Shown here: piece by piece, positions 16,305 through 24,668 of the stretch
Position numbering within the stretch: the stretch's first letter is position 1
Layout of the letters: each line of letters opens with the position of its first letter
NCBI GenBank assembly: GCA_942493375.1
Contig: OW818698.1
Coordinates: 2,542,001-2,606,000, forward strand
DNA from: G942493375 sp942493375
Lineage (GTDB): Bacteria; Armatimonadota; UBA5829
Reading direction: 5' to 3'
Length of the DNA stretch: 64,000 nucleotides
The notes under the pieces: model-generated
Told to the model about the DNA's origin: nothing
Database searches by the model: none
The model's input: the letters and a program-made list of their open reading frames with translations, nothing else
Program-made: the position numbers and the translations under genes

Positions 16305-17413
16305 AAAGATACCTGGCAAACACCCTCCCCATCATCGGAATCTGCGACCACTATTATGTCTATGTCTTTAGTTTTTCTCATTATGCGGTTAATGGTGGAG
16401 CCTTTCAGGATTTCCTCCATGCGGCTGCGGGCGGATTGGCCCATTACTATTACGGTGGCACCGGCTTGGACTGCATAGGTTATTATTTCATTGGCGACTG
16501 CATCACCTTCAAGTTCTATAACTTTTCCGCCAAAGTTCCTGGAAAGCTCATAGACGCAGTTTAGTTGTTCCTGTTCACGGTTTGTCAGGCTGGCTCCTGG
16601 TGGGCGAACATAGACGACATCGAATGTGCCTTGCATCCGCTTCGCTATCCGGTAACCTCTGCGCACCAGCTTCTGTGCTATCGGCTTTGGGGTAATACAG
16701 ATAAGTATATGCTCACGAGCCAACTTACCCTGAGCCATGTGGTGCTCTTCCATGTAAACGTGGAGCTCTTCGTCTACTTCCTCGGCTGTCCTCTGAAGGG
16801 CAAGCTCTCTGAGAGCGACGATATTACCTTTACGGAAAAAGTTAGCCAGGGCCTGGGGGATCTTCTCTGCCTTGTAGATATCACCGCGCCTGAGCCTGTT
16901 TATCAAAGCATCCGGAGTAAGGTCTACAAGCTCGATCTCATCTGCAGTGTCCAGCACCCAGTCAGGGACAGTCTCCCGAACACGGACACCGGTAATCTCA
17001 TATACGACATCATTCAGGCTCTCGATGTGCTGGACATTGAGTGTAGTTATAACATTGATCCCTGCATCTCTGATCTCTTCAATGCTCTGCCAGCGCTTGG
17101 CATGCACAGTTCCGGGGATGTTCGTATGTGCCAGTTCATCGATTAGCACCCACTCGGGATTTCTTGAGATTACTGCGCTCGTATCAATTTCATAGAATTC
17201 AGTGTCGCGGTAGTCGAGTTTTTTGAGGGGGATCTGTTCAAAACCAGCCATTAATTCTGCAGTTGCAGGACGCCCATGGGTCTCGATAAGACCAATCACT
17301 ATATCCTCAGTCCGGCTGAGACGACGCCGGGCTTCGGAAAGCATTTTATATGTCTTCCCTACTCCAGCTACTGCTCCCAGGAATATCTTAAGCGTCCCGC
17401 GTTTCTTAGTCAT
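16301..17413 (-). CDS. kdpD: KdpD N-terminal half: K+-sensing and USP domains without kinase
   Basis: A 370-residue protein that ends after the universal-stress-protein domain. The KdpD domain (about 1-210) has the Walker A-like GAVAGVGKTYKML, LIETHGRP and VLIDELAHTN. The USP domain (about 245-365) ends in VIVMGQSARSRMEEILKGST. Full KdpD continues into four membrane helices, a GAF domain and a histidine kinase, and here those are encoded separately at 23012-24595. It overlaps kdpC by 4 bp (ATGA). Separate KdpD N-terminal proteins are known from some cyanobacteria and Deinococcus. It should modulate the kinase or the pump in response to K+ status. Confidence 0.9.
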   Translation of the reverse strand: MTKKRGTLKIFLGAVAGVGKTYKMLSEARRRLSRTEDIVIGLIETHGRPATAELMAGFEQIPLKKLDYRDTEFYEIDTSAVISRNPEWVLIDELAHTNIPGTVHAKRWQSIEEIRDAGINVITTLNVQHIESLNDVVYEITGVRVRETVPDWVLDTADEIELVDLTPDALINRLRRGDIYKAEKIPQALANFFRKGNIVALRELALQRTAEEVDEELHVYMEEHHMAQGKLAREHILICITPKPIAQKLVRRGYRIAKRMQGTFDVVYVRPPGASLTNREQEQLNCVYELSRNFGGKVIELEGDAVANEIITYAVQAGATVIVMGQSARSRMEEILKGSTINRIMRKTKDIDIIVVADSDDGEGVCQVSF

Positions 17414-17988
17414 TTTCGGATTCTCTCATCCAATGCTCTGTTGATCTTCAACACATTGACTCTCGGTTCACCCAGGAATCCCAGAGTCCGTCCGGTAATG
17501 CTCGAATCTACCAGTTCCTTTATGCTTGAATCTGAAACACCGCGTGCCTTTGCCACTCTTGAAACTTGGGCGTAGGCATTCGCTACACTGATGTCAGGGT
17601 CAAGTCCGCTGGCTGATGTTGTTACCATATCTGCAGGGATACTACCCTTTGCGAGTCCGGGATTCTCTTGCATCGCCGTTTTGATACGGTCCTTCACACC
17701 GTCAGCCAGAACCTTGCTGGTAGGCCCAAGATTCGATCCACCGGATGCAGCAGCATCATAACCTTTACCAGCGGCAGATGGACGTGGATGGAAGTATCCT
17801 GGTCCTGTGAACTGCTGTCCAATCAACCCAGATCCTATCACCCTGCCGTGTTCTCGAATCAGGCTTCCATTTGCCTGATGAGGAAACAGCACCTGCGAGA
17901 CTCCAGTCATTGCCAACGGATAGATCAATCCGAATATTATCATCGTAACCAGAGCCATTCGTATGGCAATGGTAGTATGTCTTCCCAT
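17410..17988 (-). CDS. kdpC: Potassium-transporting ATPase subunit C
   Basis: A 192-residue subunit with one N-terminal membrane helix (about 8-30) and a periplasmic domain. Family landmarks are GSGLIGQQFTGPGYFHPRPS, GGSNLGPTS and TTSASGLDPDISVANAYAQ. KdpC stabilises the KdpFABC complex and aids K+ and ATP use. AGGAG precedes the ATG. It lies between kdpB and the kdpD N-terminal fragment, with a 4-bp overlap to the latter. Confidence 0.97.
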   Translation of the reverse strand: MGRHTTIAIRMALVTMIIFGLIYPLAMTGVSQVLFPHQANGSLIREHGRVIGSGLIGQQFTGPGYFHPRPSAAGKGYDAAASGGSNLGPTSKVLADGVKDRIKTAMQENPGLAKGSIPADMVTTSASGLDPDISVANAYAQVSRVAKARGVSDSSIKELVDSSITGRTLGFLGEPRVNVLKINRALDERIRK

Positions 17989-17998
17989 AATCTTACTC

Positions 17999-20098
17999 CT
18001 ATCCCGTCAAACCGAATGCAACCAGTGCCATATCTATCAGCTTCAGACCAGCAAACGGGACAATAATTCCACCCAGCCCATAGACCAGTAAGTTTCGCTG
18101 AAGCAATGATGACGCACCTAACGGGCGATACTTAACACCACGCAGCGCCAGCGGTATCAACGCAACAATTACCAGTGCATTGAAAATTATCGCTGATAGA
18201 ATCGCGCTGTGTGGTGAATGCAGCTGCATAATATTGAGCTGATTCAGCACCGGGTAAGTCGTTGCAAATATTGCAGGGATAATGGCAAAATACTTAGCGA
18301 CATCGTTAGCAATACTGAATGTTGTCAGTGCTCCGCGAGTCATCAGGAGCTGTTTGCCTATCTCAACAACTTCAATAAGCTTGGTCGGATTCGAGTCCAG
18401 ATCAACCATATTCCCGGCTTCTTTGGCTGCCATTGTGCCGGTGTTCATCGCAACTCCTACATCAGCCTGGGCAAGTGCCGGAGCATCGTTGGTGCCATCT
18501 CCGGTCATCGCAACCAGTTTACCCTGAGCCTGTTCCTTGCGGATAAGCTCCATTTTGTTCTCAGGGGTAGCCTGTGCCAGGAAATCATCCACACCGGCTT
18601 CCTTTGCAATGGCAGCCGCTGTCAGTGGATTGTCACCGGTTATCATTACCGTCCGGATACCCATTGCACGAAGCTGATCAAAGCGCTCGCTGATACCCCC
18701 TTTGACGATATCCTTGAGATGTATAATACCCACTATATTGCGGTCCTGCGCCACGACCAGCGGAGTGCCTCCGGAATTAGAGATTGCTTCAACTTTGGGT
18801 TTTAGTGTATCAGGGATTTTACCGTCCTGCTGCTGCACCCAGGCTATAACAGCATCTGCTGCTCCTTTACGTATCTTGTGCCCATCCAGATCGACACCAC
18901 TCATCCGGGTCAGAGCTGAAAACTCAACAAACTCTGCATTTGGGTCTATATGCCTGTCACGAATACCAAACTCTTTTGCAAGCACAACTATCGACCGACC
19001 CTCCGGAGTTTCGTCACTCAGAGAAGCCAGTTGAGCAATATCAGCTATCTGCATTTCTGAGAATCCATTGACAGGCACAAACTCCGAAGCCTGCCGATTT
19101 CCAAGTGTTATTGTGCCTGTCTTATCAAGCAAGAGAGTATTGACATCACCCGCAGCTTCCACAGCTCTCCCGGACATCGCCAATACATTGTGCTGCACCA
19201 GTCTGTCCATTCCGGCGATCCCAATAGCAGACAGTAGCCCACCAATGGTAGTCGGTATAAGGCATACCAGCAGTGCGATTAATATGGATATCTGAACCGG
19301 CCCTCCGGAATATATCGCATAGCACTCAAGCGAGATAACAACCAGCAAGAATATAATTGTCAAGCCCGCAAGCAGTATATCCAGAGCAATCTCATTCGGT
19401 GTTTTCTGCCTTGAAGCTCCTTCCACCAGGGATATCATCCTGTCCAGAAAGCTCTTGCCCGGCTCTGACATTATCTTCACTTTAATCTGATCAGAAAGGA
19501 CTTTAGTTCCACCAGTAACAGCGCTCCGGTCCCCCCCGCTCTCTCTAATGACAGGTGCAGACTCTCCTGTAATGGCAGATTCATCTACCGAAGCAATCCC
19601 TTCTACGACTTCACCATCCCCAGGCACAATCTCACCTGCTGCAACAACCACTATATCTCCGCGCCGAAGTTGGGTAGCGGCTACCTGGAGCACTTCTCTA
19701 TCTTTCAACAAATTGGCCATTGTCTCAGTTTTCATTTTGCGCAGTGTATCTGCCTGCGCCTTACCCCGGCCCTCCGCCATCGCTTCAGCAAAATTAGCGA
19801 ATATAACCGTAAACCAGAGCCATGCAGCAATCGCACTCAGGAAAGCTGTATTAGATCCAGCACCCACTGCTTCGGCAACTGCGTAATATGTACATATAAC
19901 GCTGCCGACTTCCACTACAAACATCACAGGATTATGCACCATATTCCTGGGATCGAGTTTCTTCAATGCATCCAGTGATGCCTGGGGTATAAGTTGCACT
20001 ACCGGTGATCGACGGCGGTGCCTTCTTCCTGATACTTCATGTGTAGGCATCACAACAGAGTTATCATCTCGAATATCGCTGATTTTATTCTTTACCAT
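17999..20098 (-). CDS. kdpB: Potassium-transporting P-type ATPase subunit B
   Basis: A 699-residue P-type ATPase. The phosphorylated aspartate is in LLLDKTGTITLGNRQ, the actuator loop in DESAITGESAPVI and the hinge in AMTGDGTNDAPALAQADVGV. The selectivity-type helix has LLVCLIPTTIGGLL. KdpB hydrolyses ATP to drive K+ uptake through KdpA. The first 35 residues (charged, with GRRHRRRSP) form a slightly long cytoplasmic lead. The gene lies 11 bp after kdpA. Confidence 0.98.
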   Translation of the reverse strand: MVKNKISDIRDDNSVVMPTHEVSGRRHRRRSPVVQLIPQASLDALKKLDPRNMVHNPVMFVVEVGSVICTYYAVAEAVGAGSNTAFLSAIAAWLWFTVIFANFAEAMAEGRGKAQADTLRKMKTETMANLLKDREVLQVAATQLRRGDIVVVAAGEIVPGDGEVVEGIASVDESAITGESAPVIRESGGDRSAVTGGTKVLSDQIKVKIMSEPGKSFLDRMISLVEGASRQKTPNEIALDILLAGLTIIFLLVVISLECYAIYSGGPVQISILIALLVCLIPTTIGGLLSAIGIAGMDRLVQHNVLAMSGRAVEAAGDVNTLLLDKTGTITLGNRQASEFVPVNGFSEMQIADIAQLASLSDETPEGRSIVVLAKEFGIRDRHIDPNAEFVEFSALTRMSGVDLDGHKIRKGAADAVIAWVQQQDGKIPDTLKPKVEAISNSGGTPLVVAQDRNIVGIIHLKDIVKGGISERFDQLRAMGIRTVMITGDNPLTAAAIAKEAGVDDFLAQATPENKMELIRKEQAQGKLVAMTGDGTNDAPALAQADVGVAMNTGTMAAKEAGNMVDLDSNPTKLIEVVEIGKQLLMTRGALTTFSIANDVAKYFAIIPAIFATTYPVLNQLNIMQLHSPHSAILSAIIFNALVIVALIPLALRGVKYRPLGASSLLQRNLLVYGLGGIIVPFAGLKLIDMALVAFGLTG

Positions 20099-20109
20099 TT
20101 CACTTACCT

Positions 20110-21837
20110 TTAGAAGACCTTTCCGGTATTCATCAACAGATGCTCAACAATGGGCCCGAGTGCATAAGCCGGGAAGAAAGTGAGTGCTCCAACTATCAAA
20201 ATAACCCCGACCAGTAGTCCAACGAACATACCTCCTGTAGTTGGAAATGTCCCGCTGGACTCCGGTACTCTCTTCTTCTTCACCAGTGAACCTGCAATCG
20301 CCATGATCGGAATTATAAAAATGAATCTGCCGATAAGCATAGCGATACCAAGCACAGTGTTGTAGAAAGGAGTGTTAACGCTCAGTCCGGCAAATGCGCT
20401 GCCATTGTTGCCTGTGGCCGATGTTGCTGCATAGAGCATCTCCGTCAGTCCATGCGGCCCCATATTCAACCGTCCATCGAGTCCGGAATGGGTCACCGAT
20501 GCAACAGCACTGAACCCCAGGATACTGGCAGCCAGGACTAGAACAGCCAGCATCGCCATTTTCATCTCTTTGCCTTCTATCTTCTTGCCAAGATACTCCG
20601 GAGTCCGACCTACCATAAGCCCTGCAATGAAAACTGCCAGAATCGCAAACACCAGCATACCCAGCAATCCGGAACCAACTCCACCAAAGATCAACTCTCC
20701 AAGGGCAATATTGAGCATAACGATCCCGCCAGCCAGCGGAGTGTAGCTATCAAACATAGAATTGACTGCTCCGCAGGATGCATCTGTTGTCGCTGTGGCA
20801 AAGAGAGCTGAACCGGAAATGCCAAATCGCACTTCCTTGCCCTCCATATTCCCACCGGATTGAACGATATTGGAAGCCTGGTTCACACCCATATGTGAGA
20901 TAATCGGGTTTCCATCAAGCTCAGCCACATATATACCACTCACTCCGGCAACAAAGAGAACTGTCATCGCCGTAAACAATGCCCAACCCTGTTTCTGATT
21001 TCCCACAAATCTTCCGAATGTGTAAGTCAGCCCGGCAGGTATTGTAAAGATTGCTAATATCTGAAGAAAGTTGGTTAACGGATTCGGGTTCTCATATGGA
21101 TGTGCAGAGTTAGCATTGAAAAAGCCACCACCGTTGGTGCCAAACATTTTGATTGCTTCCTGTGAAGCAACCGGTCCTTGCGCGATAACCTGCTTCGCTC
21201 CCTCAACGGTCTGTGCAGTCACATAATGAGACAAGTTCTGAACTGCTCCCTGTGAAACAAAGACCAGTGTCAGGATGATCGATACTGGCAATAGAACCCA
21301 AAGACATGCTCTTGTCAGATCCACCCAAAAGTTGCCGATCTCATCGACCGTGTGCCGTGAGAGTCCCCGAATAAATGCTATTGCCAGCGCTATCCCCACA
21401 CCTGCGGAGATAAAATTCTGCCAGGTGAACCCAAGCATCTGAGATAAATATGTTGCACTGCTCTCCCCCGCATATGCCTGCCAGTTGGTATTGGTAACAA
21501 AACTAACCGCAGTATTGAACGCAAGAGCTGGACTCATAGAAGGAGCTCCGGCAGCATTCCAAGGGTGTATACTCTGCAACCGCAGGATCGCGTATAGTAT
21601 CAGAATACAAGCGACGCTGAATATCAGCATAGTAGATGTATAAGTTGTCCACTTCATCTCACGATCAGGATCGACTCCACAGACTCGGTAGACTGCATTT
21701 TCTATTGGCCGCAAGGCCAGATCCAAAAATGTCTTTTCGCGCTGAAAGACCCGGGCCATATATGCACCTATCGGTCGAGTTATTAAAAGCAGAACAACTA
21801 AAAACACAACTATCTGCAAAATCCCTATCCAAACCAT
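20110..21837 (-). CDS. kdpA: Potassium-transporting ATPase subunit A (K+ channel-like)
   Basis: A 575-residue membrane protein starting MVWIGILQIVVFLVVLLLIT with about ten membrane helices. The four pore-loop regions can be recognised by AVSFVTNTNWQAYAGES, FGTNGGGFFNANSAHP, ATTDASCGAVNSM and TSATGNNGSAFAGL, which correspond to the selectivity filter segments of the channel-like KdpA. K+ enters here and passes to KdpB. Its start is 27 bp downstream of the small kdpF gene. Confidence 0.98.
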   Translation of the reverse strand: MVWIGILQIVVFLVVLLLITRPIGAYMARVFQREKTFLDLALRPIENAVYRVCGVDPDREMKWTTYTSTMLIFSVACILILYAILRLQSIHPWNAAGAPSMSPALAFNTAVSFVTNTNWQAYAGESSATYLSQMLGFTWQNFISAGVGIALAIAFIRGLSRHTVDEIGNFWVDLTRACLWVLLPVSIILTLVFVSQGAVQNLSHYVTAQTVEGAKQVIAQGPVASQEAIKMFGTNGGGFFNANSAHPYENPNPLTNFLQILAIFTIPAGLTYTFGRFVGNQKQGWALFTAMTVLFVAGVSGIYVAELDGNPIISHMGVNQASNIVQSGGNMEGKEVRFGISGSALFATATTDASCGAVNSMFDSYTPLAGGIVMLNIALGELIFGGVGSGLLGMLVFAILAVFIAGLMVGRTPEYLGKKIEGKEMKMAMLAVLVLAASILGFSAVASVTHSGLDGRLNMGPHGLTEMLYAATSATGNNGSAFAGLSVNTPFYNTVLGIAMLIGRFIFIIPIMAIAGSLVKKKRVPESSGTFPTTGGMFVGLLVGVILIVGALTFFPAYALGPIVEHLLMNTGKVF

Positions 21838-21864
21838 CCTAAATCACCACACATTCATGTCGCA

Positions 21865-21951
21865 CTAAAGCCGTTCAGGCAACAAAATACAATAAAGAAG
21901 ATAAACCAGTAGTCCTGCAGAGATGATTCCTGTCACTGAATATTCCATCAT
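21865..21951 (-). CDS. kdpF: Potassium-transporting ATPase subunit F (28 aa)
   Basis: A tiny ORF with AGGGGTG upstream and two successive ATG codons, encoding MMEYSVTGIISAGLLVYLLY then CILLPERL. Length, a single membrane helix, the position directly before kdpA and the tail LLPERL all match KdpF, the lipid-like subunit that stabilises the complex. It is too short for standard gene callers. The count (87 nt including stop) was checked base by base. Confidence 0.85.
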   Translation of the reverse strand: MMEYSVTGIISAGLLVYLLYCILLPERL

Positions 21952-21959
21952 AATCACCC

Positions 21960-22043
21960 CTAAAGCTTCTCAGCAGCTCTCACATAAAGCAAACTCACCC
22001 ATAAAAAGACAAGCACCACTGCAATATATACAAGGTCTGCCAT
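21960..22043 (-). CDS. 27-residue single-helix protein in the kdp operon
   Basis: The ORF encodes MADLVYIAVVLVFLWVSLLY then VRAAEKL: one membrane helix and a short basic-acidic tail. It starts 5 bp after the preceding small ORF ends and lies 8 bp before kdpF. I recall similar short proteins ending YVRGCERL encoded next to kdpF in other bacteria, but I could not search. The spacing and helix support a real protein, perhaps another small accessory of the Kdp complex. Confidence 0.6.
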   Translation of the reverse strand: MADLVYIAVVLVFLWVSLLYVRAAEKL

Positions 22044-22048
22044 GGTAT

Positions 22049-22192
22049 TCACAACCTTCCATTTCTATTCTTCTTATTCTGGGGGTTTTCTCTGTTTTCC
22101 GGGTTATACCAACACTGCATCTGGTTCCAGTTATACCACTTGGCTATAGCGATAACTATTATCAGAACAGCCAATCCATGCAACACGTTCAT
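22049..22192 (-). CDS. 47-residue small membrane protein at the head of the kdp structural genes
   Basis: GGAGGT lies 6 nt before the ATG at 22192. A second ATG at 22198 is too close to that site. The product starts MNVLHGLAVLIIVIAIAKWY and continues with a polar, Asn-rich tail (NPENRENPQNKKNRNG). There is one membrane helix with a cytoplasmic-looking C terminus. I recognise no family. Strong translation signals and tight packing (stop 5 bp before the next small ORF) suggest it is expressed with kdpFABC. Confidence 0.55.
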   Translation of the reverse strand: MNVLHGLAVLIIVIAIAKWYNWNQMQCWYNPENRENPQNKKNRNGRL

Positions 22193-22319
22193 GATCATAC
22201 CTCCTGGGCCAATCTCTACAGATTTTCTAGGTCCATAATCAGTCTACCGCTGGAGGTATTAACCGCTCATAAACCAGACAGGAGGTAGTGTTAAGTTTTT
22301 GTATAGTGGAGAGATTTTA

Positions 22320-23015
22320 TTATGAGGAGAATCTGAAACCGACACCGGTTTCGGTGAGGATATAGCGAGGGGCTGAAGGCCGGGGTTCTATTTTCTTGCG
22401 GAGGTGGCTTATGTGAACCCGGAGAGTCTGGGCATCTTCCGTATATTCAGGTCCCCATACTTTGTCTAGTATCATTTTGGATGTAACAACGCAATCTGCA
22501 TTCTGAGCAAGATACGCCAGGATATCGAACTCCATTCTGGTTAGTTCTATCTCTTCTCCTGAACTTTTAACGACTCGTTTGGCAAGATCAATCTCCAAAT
22601 CACCCGCGGTTATTGTGGGTGGAGGGGTTACTCTTGCAGCTGTCCTTCTCAAAAGAGCACGGATTCGCGCAAGCAGTTCACTGGTCGAGAATGGTTTGGT
22701 AAGATAATCATCAGCCCCTATATCGAGTGCAGCTACTTTGTCGGCATCATTGCTGATTACGGAAAGCATAAGTATAGGGCCTTCATACCAATTGCGCAGT
22801 TCCCTGCAGACATCAGTTCCTGAAAGACCAGGCATAGCCATATCGAGGATTACTATGTCCGGAGGATTGTCGATAGCCAGGTCAATCGCTTCGTCACCGT
22901 TTGCTGCAAGGGTAACATCGTACTTGCGCGCAGTGAGTATCGACTTCAACGCTCTGCGGATCTGTTCTTCATCGTCTACAACCAGTATTGCAGGATTCTT
23001 CTCAGGAGCACTCAA
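22320..23015 (-). CDS. kdpE: KdpE-type response regulator (OmpR family)
   Basis: A 231-residue regulator with a receiver domain (VVDDEEQIRRALKSIL; phospho-acceptor Asp in DIVILDMAMPGLSG; Lys in DYLTKPFSTSELLARI) and a winged-helix output domain ending VHISHLRKKIEPRPSAPRYI with VGFRF. It starts at a TTG that overlaps the TGA of the kinase gene (TTGA), so the two are translationally coupled. KdpE activates kdpFABC transcription at low K+. A 127-bp gap separates it from the small kdp ORFs. I see no clear KdpE site or promoter in that gap. Confidence 0.93.
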   Translation of the reverse strand: MSAPEKNPAILVVDDEEQIRRALKSILTARKYDVTLAANGDEAIDLAIDNPPDIVILDMAMPGLSGTDVCRELRNWYEGPILMLSVISNDADKVAALDIGADDYLTKPFSTSELLARIRALLRRTAARVTPPPTITAGDLEIDLAKRVVKSSGEEIELTRMEFDILAYLAQNADCVVTSKMILDKVWGPEYTEDAQTLRVHISHLRKKIEPRPSAPRYILTETGVGFRFSS

Positions 23016-24595
23016 TGTAAATCACCACTTTCTTCCAACGGTAGAGAGATAACGAACCGGGCTCCATGAGGAACAATATCCTCAACCCAGATCCTACCAC
23101 CGTGGAAACGCACGATCTCGCGGGTAACTGCCAGGCCCAGACCAGTTCCTGACGAAGATCTTGAAGAGGACTCCCCACGGTAAAACTTCTCAAATATCTT
23201 CTCCCGTTCATCAGGACGGATCCCCGGACCTTCATCTTCAACCCATATATTGAAGACTCCCTGACCCACAGCAGCTCCCATTCTGACCGGCGTACCCTGA
23301 GAACTGTATGCGAGTGCATTATCCAACAAATTCTCTATCGCCCTTGCCATCTGCACAAAATCCACACAGACCATAGGCAAGGAATCCGGCAGTTGAACTT
23401 CGACTCTCGACTTCCGTTTTTGAGGTATCTTTGAGACAGCGGTCCACAAGACATCAGCAGGATCGAACCATTCCTTCTTAGGTTCCCAAGCTGCAGATTC
23501 GAGTCTTGAGAGGTCCAAAAGGGCATTGATGCTACCGGATAGTCGGGTTAAATCATCCTGCACGCTGGCTAGTTCAGGCCTGACGCTTTCCATATTCCAC
23601 TCAACGTCTTCTTCTGCAAGGTTGCTTACAGTTGCAGCTATAGAGGCTATTGGTGTTTTTAATTCATGAGAAACTGAGGACATAAGAGTAGATTTCAACC
23701 GGTCAGCTTCCCTAAGGGCATCCGCCTGAACCGCTGCCGTCTGAAGCCTCTTTCTTTCTAGAAAAGCCGCTGTTTGATTGGCTGCAGCAATCAAAGGGCG
23801 GACATCACTTACTGAGTAAGCTTCTTTACCAGGCCTGGGACCAACATATAGTATGCCTTCCTGCCTGTCTGTTGTCTGCACGGGTATAAAGAGATCATTG
23901 CGTCCGGTCTCTGCTCCTGCTTGAACATGGTCGACCGATATCGGCCATCCGGCAATTGCAGGATCAGATCGTCTGTCGATTTTTGGCAGACCAACAGCCT
24001 TGGACTGTGAATAGGCCCACTCAGCGATCTGTTTGACGGATGGGTCCAGTTGGCAAGAGCCATCTGCAATGGAGTTCAATTCATATAGTTTATTGTTCGG
24101 ATCAGACAGAAACAGAGCTCCGCAGCGTGCATTGGTAATCTTCGTTACTTCATTCATAAGTAACTCAGCCATATCTTTAATAGTGGCGTCGGATACCAAT
24201 CGTGCACTGAACTGGTTCAACATTGCCATTTCCTGTTCCCGGGCAAGGGCTTCCGCCTCACGCTCCCGCAGCCTGCCTGTCTGCATGCCCATTATAGCCG
24301 CCACCGCCAGGAATACAAAGAGTGATAACCAGTCTTGAGGGTCATGCACAATGAACGTATCATATGGGGGTAGAAAGAAGAAGTTCCATGAGAAGAACGC
24401 CAGCACAGCAGCCAGCAGCGCAGGTCTCACACCGCTCAGCCCAGCAACCAGACCGACAATAAGCAGGTAGAGCAACGCCCACTGCCCCTTGGCAAAATGA
24501 TCCCGCCCGGGGACAAAAATCGCCGTTGCAACCATTACGCAAATAACAACGAACAGATAGCTATATTTTTTAGCAAAAGCCTGAATGAACTGCAT
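23012..24595 (-). CDS. kdpD: KdpD C-terminal half: membrane sensor histidine kinase
   Basis: The ATG of MQFIQAFAKKYSYLFVVI, after GGTGG, gives 527 residues. TTG and GTG codons lie slightly upstream. A DUF4118 block of four membrane helices (about 10-105) is followed by a GAF domain (about 130-280), HisKA with SSVSHELKTPIASIAAT (phospho-acceptor His) and an ATPase domain with NLLDNALAYSS, VEDEGPGIRPDE and GTGLGLAVT. It is the kinase part of KdpD without the K+-sensing N-terminal and USP domains, which are encoded at 16301-17413. It is coupled to kdpE by a TTGA overlap. Confidence 0.92.
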   Translation of the reverse strand: MQFIQAFAKKYSYLFVVICVMVATAIFVPGRDHFAKGQWALLYLLIVGLVAGLSGVRPALLAAVLAFFSWNFFFLPPYDTFIVHDPQDWLSLFVFLAVAAIMGMQTGRLREREAEALAREQEMAMLNQFSARLVSDATIKDMAELLMNEVTKITNARCGALFLSDPNNKLYELNSIADGSCQLDPSVKQIAEWAYSQSKAVGLPKIDRRSDPAIAGWPISVDHVQAGAETGRNDLFIPVQTTDRQEGILYVGPRPGKEAYSVSDVRPLIAAANQTAAFLERKRLQTAAVQADALREADRLKSTLMSSVSHELKTPIASIAATVSNLAEEDVEWNMESVRPELASVQDDLTRLSGSINALLDLSRLESAAWEPKKEWFDPADVLWTAVSKIPQKRKSRVEVQLPDSLPMVCVDFVQMARAIENLLDNALAYSSQGTPVRMGAAVGQGVFNIWVEDEGPGIRPDEREKIFEKFYRGESSSRSSSGTGLGLAVTREIVRFHGGRIWVEDIVPHGARFVISLPLEESGDLH

Positions 24596-24623
24596 ATATT
24601 CTGCCACCAATAATTATCAAATC

Positions 24624-24652
24624 ATGATAGCAGTGTCGAACCAGAGTGTCTA
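24624..24652 (-). promoter_or_regulatory. Core promoter of the kdp sensor operon
   Basis: On the minus strand TAGACA, 17 bp, TATCAT, each box one base off consensus. The IS target duplication starts 8 bp beyond the -35 box, so the insertion spared the core promoter but moved anything upstream by 1.4 kb. Confidence 0.6.
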
Positions 24653-24668
24653 TATGGAGGTGATCAAG

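Noticed and set aside
22193..22319. c-di-AMP (ydaO-type) riboswitch before the kdp structural genes
   Set aside because: The gap is only 127 bp, too short for that riboswitch, and shows no matching core.
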